Both the position numbers and the translations under genes were made by a program. The notes beneath the pieces were generated by a model, which saw only the letters and a list, made by a program, of their open reading frames with translations, searched no databases and had not been told where the DNA came from. A stretch of DNA of 59,600 nt from Arenibacter troitsensis. GTDB taxonomy: Bacteria > Bacteroidota > Bacteroidia > Flavobacteriales > Flavobacteriaceae. Positions 59,072-59,600 of this stretch are shown here, in pieces. Numbering within the stretch: the first letter of the stretch is position 1; the number at the start of each line of letters is the position of its first letter. The DNA is taken from positions 1 through 59,600 of the forward strand of contig NZ_FXAO01000015.1 in NCBI RefSeq assembly GCF_900177645.1, read 5' to 3'.

Positions 59072-59600
59072 AGCTCAATTTTATGTAGTTTATTCAATGC
59101 ACAAATGTGGCTCAAATAAAAAAGGCCGGGAAATTGGATCTACCGAACTGTAGATTTCACGGGATGAACTGGAAAGAAAACAACCGTAAATAGAAAAGAG
59201 GACGCACCCCTACGTCCTCTTTTTAAATTTCAAAAAATAGTTTCTTTAAAAGAAAAATATTTTTCAAGTCTTAACTTATGAATGTTAAAGTTAAAATTTA
59301 TTCCCTTAAAAACTGTTTCTTTTTGAAAAAAAATTAACTCAAAACGTAAATCTGAATTGGCCTTTATAAGAATCATCACTTATAACAAAGAAATTACCGC
59401 CACAAAATAGGAGCTTCCACGCATTAATCGACAACCATTGAACGGACGTAATCATGACAATGCAACTGATACAGGTTTTTGATTTTATACTAGGAGATAT
59501 GAACATGGATCAATCCCAAAAGTTGTGTGTGAATTACAAAAAGATATGCCTGACCAGCTCAAGTTAGTGTTCTGTTCATTTTTTGCATCGCCCAAAAAAC
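59072..59600. other. Right-end intergenic region, no convincing gene
   Basis: This 529-base AT-rich stretch contains a bidirectional terminator (59194-59223) and otherwise only short frames. A minus-strand frame closing at 59339 reads as a C-terminal-like tail (DDSYKGQFRFTF) but is broken by a stop about 45 codons upstream. A plus-strand frame of 37 codons starts at 59454. Neither is supported as a gene. The window ends before any further gene can be judged. Confidence 0.5.
59194..59223. terminator. Bidirectional terminator
   Basis: AAAAGAGGACG (59194-59204) and CGTCCTCTTTT (59213-59223) are perfectly complementary with an 8-nt loop, so A and T runs flank the stem for both directions. The gene it serves from the right is not visible. 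Confidence 0.8.

Noticed and set aside
59454..59567. 37-codon plus-strand frame at the right end
   Set aside because: It is short, lacks recognisable content and lies in AT-rich DNA without promoter or conservation evidence.

Overview
The window reads as chromosomal DNA of a marine-type Flavobacteriaceae bacterium (phylum Bacteroidota). This rests on gene content (DUF4294, DUF6495, DUF4252, DUF4331, 2TM, LETM1-related, GH3-type and SatD/DUF3307 families), on lipoproteins with short lipoboxes followed by D/E/N-rich stretches, on AT-rich intergenic DNA, and on promoters of the Bacteroidota type (TTG or TTTG, 17-20 bp, TAnnTTTG). It is mostly core genome. No insertion sequence, prophage, CRISPR array or tRNA was seen. 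The genus cannot be fixed from the sequence alone.

Layout. 1-763: 5' end of a 16S rRNA gene (minus strand) with two near-identical tandem promoters. 764-7355: DUF4294, M42 peptidase, Nudix hydrolase, hisS, DUF6495, the rpsF-rpsR-rplI operon and an orphan LytTR regulator. 7364-14838: priA, DUF2147, YihY, nadC, rlmH and a SerB-SerA fusion. 15103-16950: a DUF3307/SatD pair with three 28-bp direct repeats at the satD start, then a small membrane methyltransferase. 17061-23891: non-canonical NTP pyrophosphatase, DUF4337, a DEAD-box helicase with a structured leader, a carboxypeptidase-like-domain protein, a GH13 lipoprotein and a metallophosphoesterase. 23895-31712: VOC, SRPBCC and TrmH proteins, a sirtuin, a HEAT-like protein plus purB, MscS, a putative zincin and a GH3-family protein.

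32077-34166 is a compact sigma factor, probable anti-sigma and twin DUF4252 operon. It is followed by two tandem S41 protease lipoproteins (34408-37455). 37618-44277 is a vitamin B12 uptake locus. A cobalamin riboswitch precedes btuB and a BtuG-like beta-propeller lipoprotein on the minus strand, and btuF-btuC-btuD run divergently on the plus strand; none of these three has an ATG start. 44342-46622 holds rmuC, a small membrane protein and an acyl-CoA thioesterase. 46619-50483 is the oxidative pentose phosphate cluster (pgl, zwf, divergent gnd).

Two copies of a 161-bp structured non-coding repeat lie at 40857-41017 and 50501-50661, at the edges of the B12 and pentose phosphate loci. 50726-54124 holds a small membrane protein, a TPR lipoprotein and a DUF4331-type protein divided into two secreted products. 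54300-59071 holds a LETM1-related protein and a LytS/LytTR-type two-component system whose kinase ends in a 2TM domain and whose operon carries three further stand-alone 2TM proteins. The last 530 bases contain a terminator but no convincing gene.
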